Of a stretch of 47,721 nucleotides of DNA, positions 23,906 through 31,045 are shown in pieces. How positions within the stretch are numbered: the first letter of the stretch is position 1; every line of letters begins with the position of its first letter. Both the position numbers and the translations under genes were made by a program. This stretch comes from Alloprevotella sp. (GTDB taxonomy: Bacteria > Bacteroidota > Bacteroidia > Bacteroidales > Bacteroidaceae): positions 1 through 47,721 of the forward strand of contig JAFSQD010000072.1 in the NCBI GenBank assembly GCA_017446765.1. Reading direction: 5' to 3'. The notes under the pieces are model-generated. The model saw only the letters and a list, made by a program, of their open reading frames with translations. It did not search any database and was not told the origin of the DNA.

Positions 23906-24014
23906 CTGCCACCTCTGCTACCCAGTCTTTGTATACAACTATCTCTCAACGCATTACAGGCATCGTGCGGGTAGCAGTAGGTAGCAGTAGAGGCGCCGAG
24001 AAATGTGGCTTAGC
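23906..24014 (-). repeat. Long-hairpin repeat, copy 2 (inverted)
   Basis: In minus-strand orientation: GCTAAGC (24008-24014), 20 bases, CTGCTACCTACTGCTACCC (23969-23987), a 44-base spacer, TGGGTAGCAGAGGTGGCAG (23906-23924 as complement), then TTTTTCG. The two 19-base blocks are reverse complements of each other apart from one extra base and G-T type changes, so each copy can form a long stem of about 18 bp. Block lengths and spacings are identical to copy 3. Confidence 0.85.
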
Positions 24015-24363
24015 ATGCCGTTTTCTTCCCATTCCCCCTGCCGCGCTGGCGGAGCGATTACGCCCTCATTTTGCAATCTTTTGCCTTTAGATAATTTGTC
24101 CAATGCCTTTGGAACGGATTCCGAACGCATTGGACAACATCGCTCTGTGCCCGCAAGGCGGAGCGTCATTTCTCCCTCTGCATACGGCGTGCGGCAAAGG
24201 CTCCCACTGGAATCGAGGCGACACGATAGTCGTTTTTTACATCAGAAGCGACAGACTAAGCACAAAACATGCGCAATGTATGGTGCTTCTATGCGGCAGC
24301 GAGCAGTGGATTGATGCCCCAAAATCGGCGCTCCCGCCGCCCCAAAGTGCATGGTGGCGACAC
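24015..24363. other. Non-coding core between two inverted repeat copies
   Basis: About 350 bases with no convincing gene; the short open frames lack start context and known domains. It contains the 42-base palindrome at 24096-24137 and a nine-base direct repeat GGCGACACG (24217-24225 and 24356-24364). GGCGGAGCG occurs twice (about 24048 and 24158). Confidence 0.5.
24096..24137. repeat. Palindrome with 11-bp perfect arms
   Basis: TTGTCCAATGC (24096-24106) and GCATTGGACAA (24127-24137) are perfect reverse complements. Inside them GGAA (24111-24114) and TTCC (24119-24122) pair around CGGA, so the whole 42 bases can fold into one interrupted hairpin. Confidence 0.8.
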
Positions 24364-24472
24364 GCTAAGCGAGGTTTCCTGATGCCCATGCTGCTACCTA
24401 CTGCTACCCCGTAGATAATCATAACTTTTTGGTTATGTGCCAACTACGAACGTTGGGTAGCAGAGGTGGCAG
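24364..24472 (+). repeat. Long-hairpin repeat, copy 3
   Basis: GCTAAGC (24364-24370), 20 bases, CTGCTACCTACTGCTACCC (24391-24409), a 44-base spacer that itself holds a CATAAC/GTTATG hairpin, then TGGGTAGCAGAGGTGGCAG (24454-24472) and a T-rich tail. The 19-base blocks are exact inverted copies of those in copy 2, and the spacings match to the base. Confidence 0.85.
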
Positions 24473-24524
24473 ATTTCTTCGCAAAAAAGATTTTCCAAAA
24501 AGCTTCCACTTGAAACAGCCCGTC

Positions 24525-24552
24525 CTCCTATTGTCTCAGTACAAAATAGGAG
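24525..24552 (-). terminator. Hairpin after the glycosyltransferase gene
   Basis: CTCCTATT (24525-24532) pairs with AATAGGAG (24545-24552), directly after the minus-strand stop codon at 24556. No long T run follows, so terminator strength is doubtful. Confidence 0.5.
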
Positions 24553-24555
24553 TGC

Positions 24556-25485
24556 TCAGACGCTCTGCTCTATAAAATAGCGGGGGCGGCGCTTCACTTC
24601 GCTGTAGATCTTACCCACATACTCGCCGATGGTACCCACGGCAAGGAGTATAGCCCCACCGATGAACCATAGGGACACGAGCAGCGAGGCCCAACCTGGC
24701 ACGACATGCCCCTGGAAATAGGACACAAGGGCATAGACGATGGCGGCAAGAGCAATGAGAATAAAGAAAAGTCCAAGGTAGACAATAAAGCGAAGGGGCT
24801 TGACGCTGAAAGACGTGATGCCGTCAAGTGCAAAAGAAAGCATCTTGCCGAGGGGATACTTAGATTCGCCCGCCAGACGCTCACGCCGATCGTAATAGAC
24901 GACAGAATGGGGGAAGCCCAGGGAGTAGACCATGCCGCGCAGGAACATGTTGCGCTCGGGAAACTCTTGAAGCGCCTTCAAGGCACGGCGGCTCATCAGG
25001 CGGAAGTCGGCATGATTGTAGAGTATGTCACCACCGAGCCACTTGACAAAACGATAGAAGCCCTGCGCTGTGACGCGCTTGAACCAAGTGTCTGTAGTTC
25101 GCACCTTCCTTACGCCATAGACGATATCCTTGCCATTCTGAAATTCTCGCACCATGCTGAGGATAGCCTCTACGTCGTCCTGCAAGTCGGCATCAATGGA
25201 GATGGCGGCATCGGCATGTTCGGAAGCCCAGTCCAGACCGGCCCAAAGAGCCTGCTGATGGCCCCGGTTGTGGGCAAGTTTCAGGCCATGGACACAAGGG
25301 TTCTCTGCAGCATGGGCACGGATGAGTTCCCAAGTGCGGTCGCGACTACCATCGTCCACGTAGAGAAGCGTCGCATCTGCCAGGCATTCAGTCTTCAGCC
25401 GTTCAGCGATACCGAGGAGCTGGCGCGTGGTTTCGGGCAGCATCTCCTCTTCGTTGTAGCAAGGCACCACGATGGCTATCTTCAT
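24556..25485 (-). CDS. Family 2 glycosyltransferase, GtrB/DPM1-like
   Basis: A 309-residue membrane glycosyltransferase of the polyprenyl-phosphate sugar transferase type. It would move a sugar from a nucleotide donor to a lipid carrier on the cytoplasmic face. The catalytic domain has [51 protein letters not shown], and the metal-binding [13 protein letters not shown]. The helper segment is [29 protein letters not shown] with ESKYPLGKM. Two transmembrane helices follow (about 232-255 and 268-292), the GtrB topology. Its ATG overlaps the pyrF stop by 4 bases. The sugar is not predictable. Confidence 0.9.
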   Translation of the reverse strand: MKIAIVVPCYNEEEMLPETTRQLLGIAERLKTECLADATLLYVDDGSRDRTWELIRAHAAENPCVHGLKLAHNRGHQQALWAGLDWASEHADAAISIDADLQDDVEAILSMVREFQNGKDIVYGVRKVRTTDTWFKRVTAQGFYRFVKWLGGDILYNHADFRLMSRRALKALQEFPERNMFLRGMVYSLGFPHSVVYYDRRERLAGESKYPLGKMLSFALDGITSFSVKPLRFIVYLGLFFILIALAAIVYALVSYFQGHVVPGWASLLVSLWFIGGAILLAVGTIGEYVGKIYSEVKRRPRYFIEQSV

Positions 25486-26315
25486 AATTCTGAATACTTT
25501 TTGAGCATTTCGTCCATTTCCGATTGCAAGGTCTTTGCAGCCTCAGCGGCTGCCTCGGCATATCGCTCCGAATGGTCGGCGTAGATGATACCGCGGGAAG
25601 AGTTTACGAGGAGTCCACATCTGGGCGTCATACCGTAGCGGCACACGTCTTCAAGCGAGCCTCCTTGTGCGCCCACGCCTGGCACGAGGAGGAAGTGGTG
25701 TGGCACGATACGCCTTACGTCCTCAAACAGACGTCCTTGCGTAGCACCAACGACAAACATCATGCGCTCGTCAGATGCCCAGTCCTGAGCGCGTCGAAGC
25801 ACGCGCTCAAATAGACGTTCGCCCTGGTCATCGACCATGAGCTGGAAGTCCTGACTGCCGCGATTGCTCGTCAGAGCCAGCAGCACGACCCATCGACCGT
25901 CATAGTCCAGGAAAGGAATGACAGAGTCCTCACCCATATAGGGTGCCACAGTAACGGCATCAAAGTCCATATCCTCAAAAACGGCTCGCGCATATTGGCG
26001 GCTCGTATTGCCGATATCACCACGTTTGGCATCGGCAATAAGGAAATGGTCAGGATAGTTCTCGCGCAGGTATTCCGCCGTTCGCGCCAGTGCCTCCCAG
26101 CCCTGCAGGCCATAAGGCTCGTAGAATGCAAGGTTGGGTTTATAGGCCACGCAATAGGGTGCGGTAGCGTCAATGATGGCTTTGTTGAAAGTGAAGATGG
26201 GTTCGTCGTCAGCATCAAGCACGCAGGGCGGGACTTTCGTGAGGTCAGTATCAAGGCCTACGCATAGGAATGTCCGCTTCAGGCGTATCTGCTCCACAAG
26301 GTATTGCTTGTTCAT
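25482..26315 (-). CDS. pyrF: Orotidine 5'-phosphate decarboxylase (type 2)
   Basis: About 277 residues. It decarboxylates OMP to UMP in pyrimidine synthesis. The long-type family markers are [13 protein letters not shown], the catalytic [26 protein letters not shown], and the phosphate-binding [16 protein letters not shown] with [10 protein letters not shown]. The ATG at 26313-26315 ([10 protein letters not shown]) is preferred; the open frame upstream of it runs through the promoter. Transcribed divergently from ftsY and overlapping the glycosyltransferase gene by ATGA. Confidence 0.93.
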   Translation of the reverse strand: MNKQYLVEQIRLKRTFLCVGLDTDLTKVPPCVLDADDEPIFTFNKAIIDATAPYCVAYKPNLAFYEPYGLQGWEALARTAEYLRENYPDHFLIADAKRGDIGNTSRQYARAVFEDMDFDAVTVAPYMGEDSVIPFLDYDGRWVVLLALTSNRGSQDFQLMVDDQGERLFERVLRRAQDWASDERMMFVVGATQGRLFEDVRRIVPHHFLLVPGVGAQGGSLEDVCRYGMTPRCGLLVNSSRGIIYADHSERYAEAAAEAAKTLQSEMDEMLKKYSEL

Positions 26316-26345
26316 AGAAGTACGGAAATCGTATTGTTTGCAGGG

Positions 26346-26353
26346 CAAAGGTG
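26346..26353 (-). promoter_or_regulatory. -7 promoter box (CACCTTTG) of pyrF
   Basis: CACCTTTGC on the minus strand, 30 bases before the pyrF ATG; one mismatch to TAnnTTTG. Confidence 0.4.
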
Positions 26354-26429
26354 AGAAATAATACTGAGAAGGCAAAGGAGCAGAAGCTCTTTTTGGCGCA
26401 TCAGACCATCGTTATCGGAAAATAATTTG

Positions 26430-26437
26430 TAGTTTTG
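26430..26437 (+). promoter_or_regulatory. -7 promoter box (TAGTTTTG) of the ftsY operon
   Basis: Exact TAnnTTTG match 19 bases before the ftsY ATG; divergent from the pyrF promoter. Confidence 0.6.
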
Positions 26438-26456
26438 CCCTCAAAATATCTGCGAT

Positions 26457-27428
26457 ATGGCATTTTTTAACCTATTTTCCAAGAAAGAGAAGAAAGAAAC
26501 GCTGGATCAAGGACTGCAGAAGACCAAACAGAGCGTGTTTGAGAAGCTCACTCGCGCCGTGGCCGGAAAGTCTAAAGTAGACGACGAGGTACTTGACAAT
26601 CTGGAGGAAGTCCTTGTCACGAGCGACGTGGGCGTGGATACCACGGTGGAAATCATACACCGCATAGAGGAACGCGTGGCACGCGACAAATATGTGGGCA
26701 CGACAGAACTTAACAATATCCTTCGAGAGGAGATTGCCGACATGCTGACCAGGCCGGGCAAGGAGCCCGTTGACGGAATCGGTGAGGAGGACGTAGCGGC
26801 AGGAAGCGAAGGGACTACGCCCTATGTAATCATGGTGGTAGGCGTCAATGGCGTGGGAAAAACCACAACCATCGGCAAGTTGGCATGGAAGTTTAAGCAG
26901 GCTGGTAAGAAGGTATACCTCGGAGCAGCCGACACGTTCCGTGCCGCCGCCGTGGAACAGCTCTGCATCTGGGGCGAGCGCGTTGGCGTACCCGTTGTGA
27001 AGCAACAGATGGGCAGCGACCCCGCAAGCGTGGCCTACGACACACTCTCCTCGGCTGTAGCCAACAAGGCTGACGTCGTCATCATCGACACGGCCGGGCG
27101 ACTACACAACAAGGTTGGTCTCATGAACGAACTCACAAAAATTAAAAACGTGATGAAAAAAGTCGTGCCGCAGGCTCCGCAGGAAATCCTGCTCGTACTG
27201 GACGGAAGCACAGGGCAGAACGCGTTCGAACAGGCTAAGCAATTCACGAAGGCGACGGATGTCACTGCGCTGGCCATCACAAAACTTGACGGCACGGCAA
27301 AGGGCGGCGTGGTCATTGGCATCAGCCACCAGCTGGGTGTCCCCGTACGCTACATTGGGCTGGGCGAGCAAATGGAAGACCTGCAAGCCTTCCACCCCCG
27401 CGAATTCGTAGACAGCCTCTTCAAATGA
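26457..27428 (+). CDS. ftsY: Signal recognition particle receptor FtsY
   Basis: A 323-residue SRP GTPase that docks the SRP-ribosome complex at the membrane. After a short basic N-terminus (FFNLFSKKEKKE) comes the N domain with LEEVLVTSDVGVDTT, then the G domain: G1 GVNGVGKTTT at 129-138, the DTFRAAAVEQL insertion-box start, DTAGR from 211, TKLDG near 275-279, and IGLGEQMEDLQAF at the end. The long acidic A domain of enterobacterial FtsY is absent, as is usual in Bacteroidetes. First gene of a five-gene unit, overlapping purN by ATGA. Confidence 0.97.
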   Translation: MAFFNLFSKKEKKETLDQGLQKTKQSVFEKLTRAVAGKSKVDDEVLDNLEEVLVTSDVGVDTTVEIIHRIEERVARDKYVGTTELNNILREEIADMLTRPGKEPVDGIGEEDVAAGSEGTTPYVIMVVGVNGVGKTTTIGKLAWKFKQAGKKVYLGAADTFRAAAVEQLCIWGERVGVPVVKQQMGSDPASVAYDTLSSAVANKADVVIIDTAGRLHNKVGLMNELTKIKNVMKKVVPQAPQEILLVLDGSTGQNAFEQAKQFTKATDVTALAITKLDGTAKGGVVIGISHQLGVPVRYIGLGEQMEDLQAFHPREFVDSLFK

Positions 27429-28000
27429 GCAAGACAACCATAGCCATATTCGTGTCGGGAAGCGGCACGAACTGTGAAAATATCATACGCCACTACCAGG
27501 ATCGCGAGGATGTGGAGGTGGGGCTCGTGGTTAGCAACCGAGAAGATGCCTACGCACTCGTGCGAGCAAAAAAACACAATGTACCGACCGAGGTCCTGAC
27601 ACGTACCATGCTCGGCGACGAGCATGTCGTGATGCAATGCCTTGAGAGGTACCACGTAAACTTCATTGTCCTGGCGGGCTTCCTACTGCTCGTTCCCGAA
27701 TACCTCATAAAGAGTTTTCCCAGGCGTATCGTCAACCTCCACCCCGCCCTTTTGCCAAAGTATGGCGGACGGGGCATGTATGGGCACCACGTCCACGAAG
27801 CCGTGAAAGCGGCTGGCGAGAAGGAAACTGGAATCACCATCCACTATGTAGATGCCGAATTTGACCACGGCACTCCCATTGCCCAGCATCGCACTCCCCT
27901 CTCGTCGGACGACACGGTGGAGGACATTGAGCGCAAGATACACGTCCTGGAACAAACCTATTTCCCTGCAGCCATTGACTTAGCCATATCCCGACTATGA
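27425..28000 (+). CDS. purN: Phosphoribosylglycinamide formyltransferase
   Basis: A 191-residue GAR transformylase, third step of purine synthesis, using 10-formyltetrahydrofolate. The N-terminal FVSGSGTNCENII loop binds the substrate phosphate. The catalytic triad region is NLHPALLPKYGGRGMYGHHVHEAV plus the Asp in HYVDAEFDHGTPIAQ. Length is normal. Overlaps ftsY upstream (ATGA) and rimO downstream (ATGA), so translation of the three is probably coupled. Confidence 0.95.
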   Translation: MSKTTIAIFVSGSGTNCENIIRHYQDREDVEVGLVVSNREDAYALVRAKKHNVPTEVLTRTMLGDEHVVMQCLERYHVNFIVLAGFLLLVPEYLIKSFPRRIVNLHPALLPKYGGRGMYGHHVHEAVKAAGEKETGITIHYVDAEFDHGTPIAQHRTPLSSDDTVEDIERKIHVLEQTYFPAAIDLAISRL

Positions 28001-29292
28001 CCGTTGATATCATCACTATGGGCTGCTCGAAAAACCTTGTTGACTCGCAGCAGTTAGGCCGGATGTTTCGCGAACGAGGCGTCCAAGTGCGCTTTGACCC
28101 AGAGGACGTAAAGGCCGATGTTGCCGTGGTGAACACTTGCGGATTTATTGGGGACGCAAAGGAAGAGAGCATCAACATGATCCTGGAACTCTGCCAGGCG
28201 AAGGCCGACGGACGCATCGGTACACTATGCGTCATGGGGTGTCTCTCCGAACGCTACCGCAAAGAACTCACCGAGGAAATCCCCGAGGTGGATCGCCTCT
28301 ACGGCAAGTTTGACTGGAACAGGCTGGCGGAAGACATCGCCCCAGATGTCAAGCCCTGCTGTCTCCCTGCTGAAGCAGATGCCATACCCGTGGGCGGTGC
28401 ATACATCAAGATATCCGAAGGGTGCGACCGCAAGTGTGCCTACTGTGCCATTCCCATCATCACGGGACGCCACAAGAGCCGCCCTATGGAGGACATCCTC
28501 GCCGAAGTGGAGCACTTGGCAAGCAAGGGTGTGAAAGAATTTCAGGTCATCGCCCAGGAGCTCACGTTCTATGGCGTTGACCTCTATGGCCGCCAGCGCA
28601 TCGCCGAGCTCATTGAGCGTATGGCTCACATACCCGGCGTAGAATGGATTCGCCTCCACTACGCCTATCCCAACCAATTCCCCCGCGACCTGTTGCGCGT
28701 CATCCGGGAGAATGAGAACGTATGCAACTATCTTGACATTGCACTCCAACACATCAGCGACAATATACTTATGCGCATGCGACGCCATGTGACGCGGCAG
28801 GAGACCCTCGACTTGCTCAAGCTGATGCGCGAAGAAGTGCCCGGCCTTTGCCTTCGCACGACGCTCATGGTGGGGTTCCCAGGTGAAACGGAGGAAGACT
28901 TTGCCCAGCTGGTGGACTTCGTGCGTGAAGCTCGCTTCGACCGCATGGGGGCCTTTGCATACAGCGAAGAGGAAGGAACTTATGCTGCCGAACACTACAC
29001 AGACGATGTGCCTGGGGAAATCAAGCAGGCACGGCTGGACAAATTGATGCGCGTACAGCAACGCATCTCGACCGAAATAGGGCAGAAGAAGGTGGGTCTA
29101 CGTCTGAAGACCATGATAGACCGCCTCGAAGGCGACTACTACATAGGGCGCACCGAGTACGATTCACCGGAAGTGGACGGGGAAGTACTCATTCCCGCCA
29201 GCGAGAATCTACAACCAGGTACGTTCTACGATATACTCATCACGGATGCCGACGAGTTTGACCTCTACGGCACATCCGCAAAACAGGCATAG
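27997..29292 (+). CDS. rimO: Ribosomal protein S12 methylthiotransferase RimO
   Basis: A 431-residue radical-SAM enzyme that methylthiolates an aspartate of ribosomal protein S12. The N-terminal UPF0004 domain has its three cluster cysteines (TMGCSKNLVDSQ, VVNTCGFI, CVMGCLSERY). The radical-SAM cluster is CDRKCAYC (Cys143, Cys147, Cys150), followed by GRHKSRPMEDI, and the C-terminal TRAM domain ends the chain. The HYAYPNQFP and LQHISDNILMRMRRHV segments distinguish RimO from MiaB. Five bases separate it from the HU gene. Confidence 0.95.
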   Translation: MTVDIITMGCSKNLVDSQQLGRMFRERGVQVRFDPEDVKADVAVVNTCGFIGDAKEESINMILELCQAKADGRIGTLCVMGCLSERYRKELTEEIPEVDRLYGKFDWNRLAEDIAPDVKPCCLPAEADAIPVGGAYIKISEGCDRKCAYCAIPIITGRHKSRPMEDILAEVEHLASKGVKEFQVIAQELTFYGVDLYGRQRIAELIERMAHIPGVEWIRLHYAYPNQFPRDLLRVIRENENVCNYLDIALQHISDNILMRMRRHVTRQETLDLLKLMREEVPGLCLRTTLMVGFPGETEEDFAQLVDFVREARFDRMGAFAYSEEEGTYAAEHYTDDVPGEIKQARLDKLMRVQQRISTEIGQKKVGLRLKTMIDRLEGDYYIGRTEYDSPEVDGEVLIPASENLQPGTFYDILITDADEFDLYGTSAKQA

Positions 29293-29296
29293 CAAC

Positions 29297-29569
29297 ATGA
29301 CCAACAAAGACTTCCTGAGCTCCATGGCCGCACAGACAGGCATGAAAAAAGCAGAGGTGCAACGACTTGTGCAGTTTCTCACGGCTACCCTTGCGGAAAA
29401 CATGGAGGATGGGGACACGACTGCCATACAAGGCTTTGGAACATTCGAAATGAAAAAGAAGCTTGAGCGCATCGTCGTGAATCCCTCCACCGGCCAGCGG
29501 CAACTCGTGCCCCCCCGACAGGCAATTTCCTTCAAGGCCAGCGCCACACTTAAAGAGAAAACACTATGA
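29297..29569 (+). CDS. HU-family DNA-binding protein
   Basis: A 90-residue histone-like protein: an N-terminal two-helix body (NKDFLSSMAAQTGMKKAEVQRLVQFLTATLAENM), the IQGFGTFEMKKK hinge, a short beta arm with IVVNPSTGQR, and a closing ISFKASATLKE. It is expected to bind and bend DNA as a dimer. The ATG at 29297 fits the family N-terminus. Its stop overlaps the next HU-like gene by ATGA, so the two proteins are probably made together and could form a heterodimer. Confidence 0.93.
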   Translation: MTNKDFLSSMAAQTGMKKAEVQRLVQFLTATLAENMEDGDTTAIQGFGTFEMKKKLERIVVNPSTGQRQLVPPRQAISFKASATLKEKTL

Positions 29570-30858
29570 GCCGACGCATATACCAACCCGAGCTGGCCAC
29601 CAAGTTGGCGGAACGCGGAAACATAAGCAAGCGTAAGTCTGAGAGTTTTGTACGCGCTTTTTTTGATACTATCGCAACCGGCCTAAGTCAGGACAAACTT
29701 GTCAAAGTGAAAGGATTCGGCACCTTCAAGGTCGTCAGTGTGAGTCCGCGAGAAAGTGTCAATGTCAATACGGGAGAGCGTATCACCCTGGAGGGGCACG
29801 ACAAAATCAGTTTCACACCCGACCCCGTGCTCAAGGAACTTGCCAACAAGCCCTTTGCACAGTTTCAGACGATGACACTCACCGACGATGTGACGGAGGA
29901 AGAGCTCATGAAAGTGGCAAAACGCGTAGAGGAAGAACTCGCGCAACTTGACGCCCTGATGCCCAACAAGGATTGTCCCCCCGCCGAAGAAGACAGGCAA
30001 GAGACTGACATCCAAAACCAGGCCCAACCCGAAGGAAGGGAAGATGAGACTGTTACGGAGATTGAATCTGTCCCCACAGCCACCAAGGACACCTCCGACG
30101 AGAAGCCCGAGACAGTCCAGAAAGGAGAATCCCAGGAAACAGCCTTGACGGAAGCCGATGTGCCGACAACGACACCTTTGGCTGCTACGTCCAAGACGGA
30201 AGGAGAAGAACTGCCCATGGAAAAGCCCGAGGTCACCAGCGCAGACGAGGCCATTCCCGAGACTGGACTCCAAAACGAAGCATCCACAACCATAGAATCC
30301 GAAACAGAAGACATCACTTACGACGATATGCCAAAGAAAGCAAACCCCTGGAAGATAGCAGCCCTCATCCTGGGGGCCATCGCCTTGTTCCTCCTCGGCT
30401 ATGAGGCAGGACGGCGCCACATTTTTGAACCCACTGAACAAACAGCCGGAGTCAATGATACTGCTGTTGCAACGGCTAACGATACGACCACAAAGGACAC
30501 GCTGCGCGCTGACACGCTGCAAGTACAGTCCAAAGCTCTCCCCGAAGAGCCTGCGACCGAAGCGGGAACGACAACTACGCCTGCAGCTCAAACGTCTCAA
30601 GCTACTGCGCTACCTACCCCCCAGGAAGAGAATCCCGCTGCTGTCCTGCCCGCCCACCCAAAAGGAAACATAGACGTGAAAGGACTGATGGGGACACATA
30701 CTCTGACAAAAGGAGAAAGTGTGGCCAGCATCGCCCGCAAGTACTATGGTAGCACAGAATATGCCCCCTACATCATCCGCTATAATGAACTCAAGAATCC
30801 CAACGTCGTTCACGTAGGGACAAAGCTAAAACTGCCCAAGCTGGCAGTCAGAAACTGA
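29566..30858 (+). CDS. HU-like domain protein with transmembrane helix and LysM domain
   Basis: A 430-residue protein with an unusual order. Residues 1-100 are an HU-type DNA-binding domain (ATKLAERGNISKRKSESFVRAFF, VKGFGTFKVVSVSPRESVNVNTGERITLEGHDKISFTPDPVLKELAN). Residues 105-255 are acidic, Glu/Thr/Pro-rich and probably disordered. One transmembrane helix lies at about 262-283 (IAALILGAIALFLLGYEAG). A second Thr/Ala/Pro-rich linker follows, and the end (about 376-427) is a LysM domain (HTLTKGESVASIARKYYGS … NELKNPNVVHVGTKLKLP). LysM binds peptidoglycan, so with HU in the cytoplasm the protein could tie DNA to the cell wall; this is inference. It ends the ftsY-purN-rimO-HU unit before a clear terminator. 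Confidence 0.88.
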   Translation: MSRRIYQPELATKLAERGNISKRKSESFVRAFFDTIATGLSQDKLVKVKGFGTFKVVSVSPRESVNVNTGERITLEGHDKISFTPDPVLKELANKPFAQFQTMTLTDDVTEEELMKVAKRVEEELAQLDALMPNKDCPPAEEDRQETDIQNQAQPEGREDETVTEIESVPTATKDTSDEKPETVQKGESQETALTEADVPTTTPLAATSKTEGEELPMEKPEVTSADEAIPETGLQNEASTTIESETEDITYDDMPKKANPWKIAALILGAIALFLLGYEAGRRHIFEPTEQTAGVNDTAVATANDTTTKDTLRADTLQVQSKALPEEPATEAGTTTTPAAQTSQATALPTPQEENPAAVLPAHPKGNIDVKGLMGTHTLTKGESVASIARKYYGSTEYAPYIIRYNELKNPNVVHVGTKLKLPKLAVRN

Positions 30859-30875
30859 CAAAGAAGTGTTAACGG

Positions 30876-30909
30876 AACGGCGCATTATGTTAAAAATGCG
30901 CCGTTTTTT
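30876..30909 (+). terminator. Terminator of the ftsY-HU/LysM unit
   Basis: AACGGCGCAT (30876-30885) pairs perfectly with ATGCGCCGTT (30896-30905), followed by T residues. Confidence 0.92.
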
Positions 30910-30949
30910 GACTTTTTAAGATTGCAGGGAGCCACGGGTTTTCTGAGAA

Positions 30950-30964
30950 ACGCGAAATTCGCGT
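30950..30964. promoter_or_regulatory. Palindrome upstream of htrA (possible operator)
   Basis: ACGCGAA, a central A, then TTCGCGT form a perfect 15-base palindrome, 81 bases before the htrA ATG. No exact TAnnTTTG box precedes this gene, unlike most others in the window. Confidence 0.4.
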
Positions 30965-31045
30965 CCCGTTAGAAGACGCTCACCGAGTTCCACAGTGCAC
31001 GTCCATAAAGACAAACCACACAAAACAAACATAAACATAACACGT

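Noticed and set aside
23735..24443. Several 60-100-codon open frames in the intergenic region after the beta-galactosidase gene
   Set aside because: They run across the terminator or the hairpin repeats, overlap one another in all frames, and show no domain or promoter box.
23906..24472. Reading the repeat pair as an integron attC array
   Set aside because: The arms are folded hairpins as in attC sites, but I could not find the GTTRRRY/RYYYAAC core sites at their ends and there is no integrase or cassette gene.
23906..24472. Reading the repeat pair as an invertible promoter
   Set aside because: Inverted repeats of this size occur at Bacteroidales invertons, but no exact TAnnTTTG box pointing outward was found in the core and no recombinase adjoins; kept only as something for read-pair checks.
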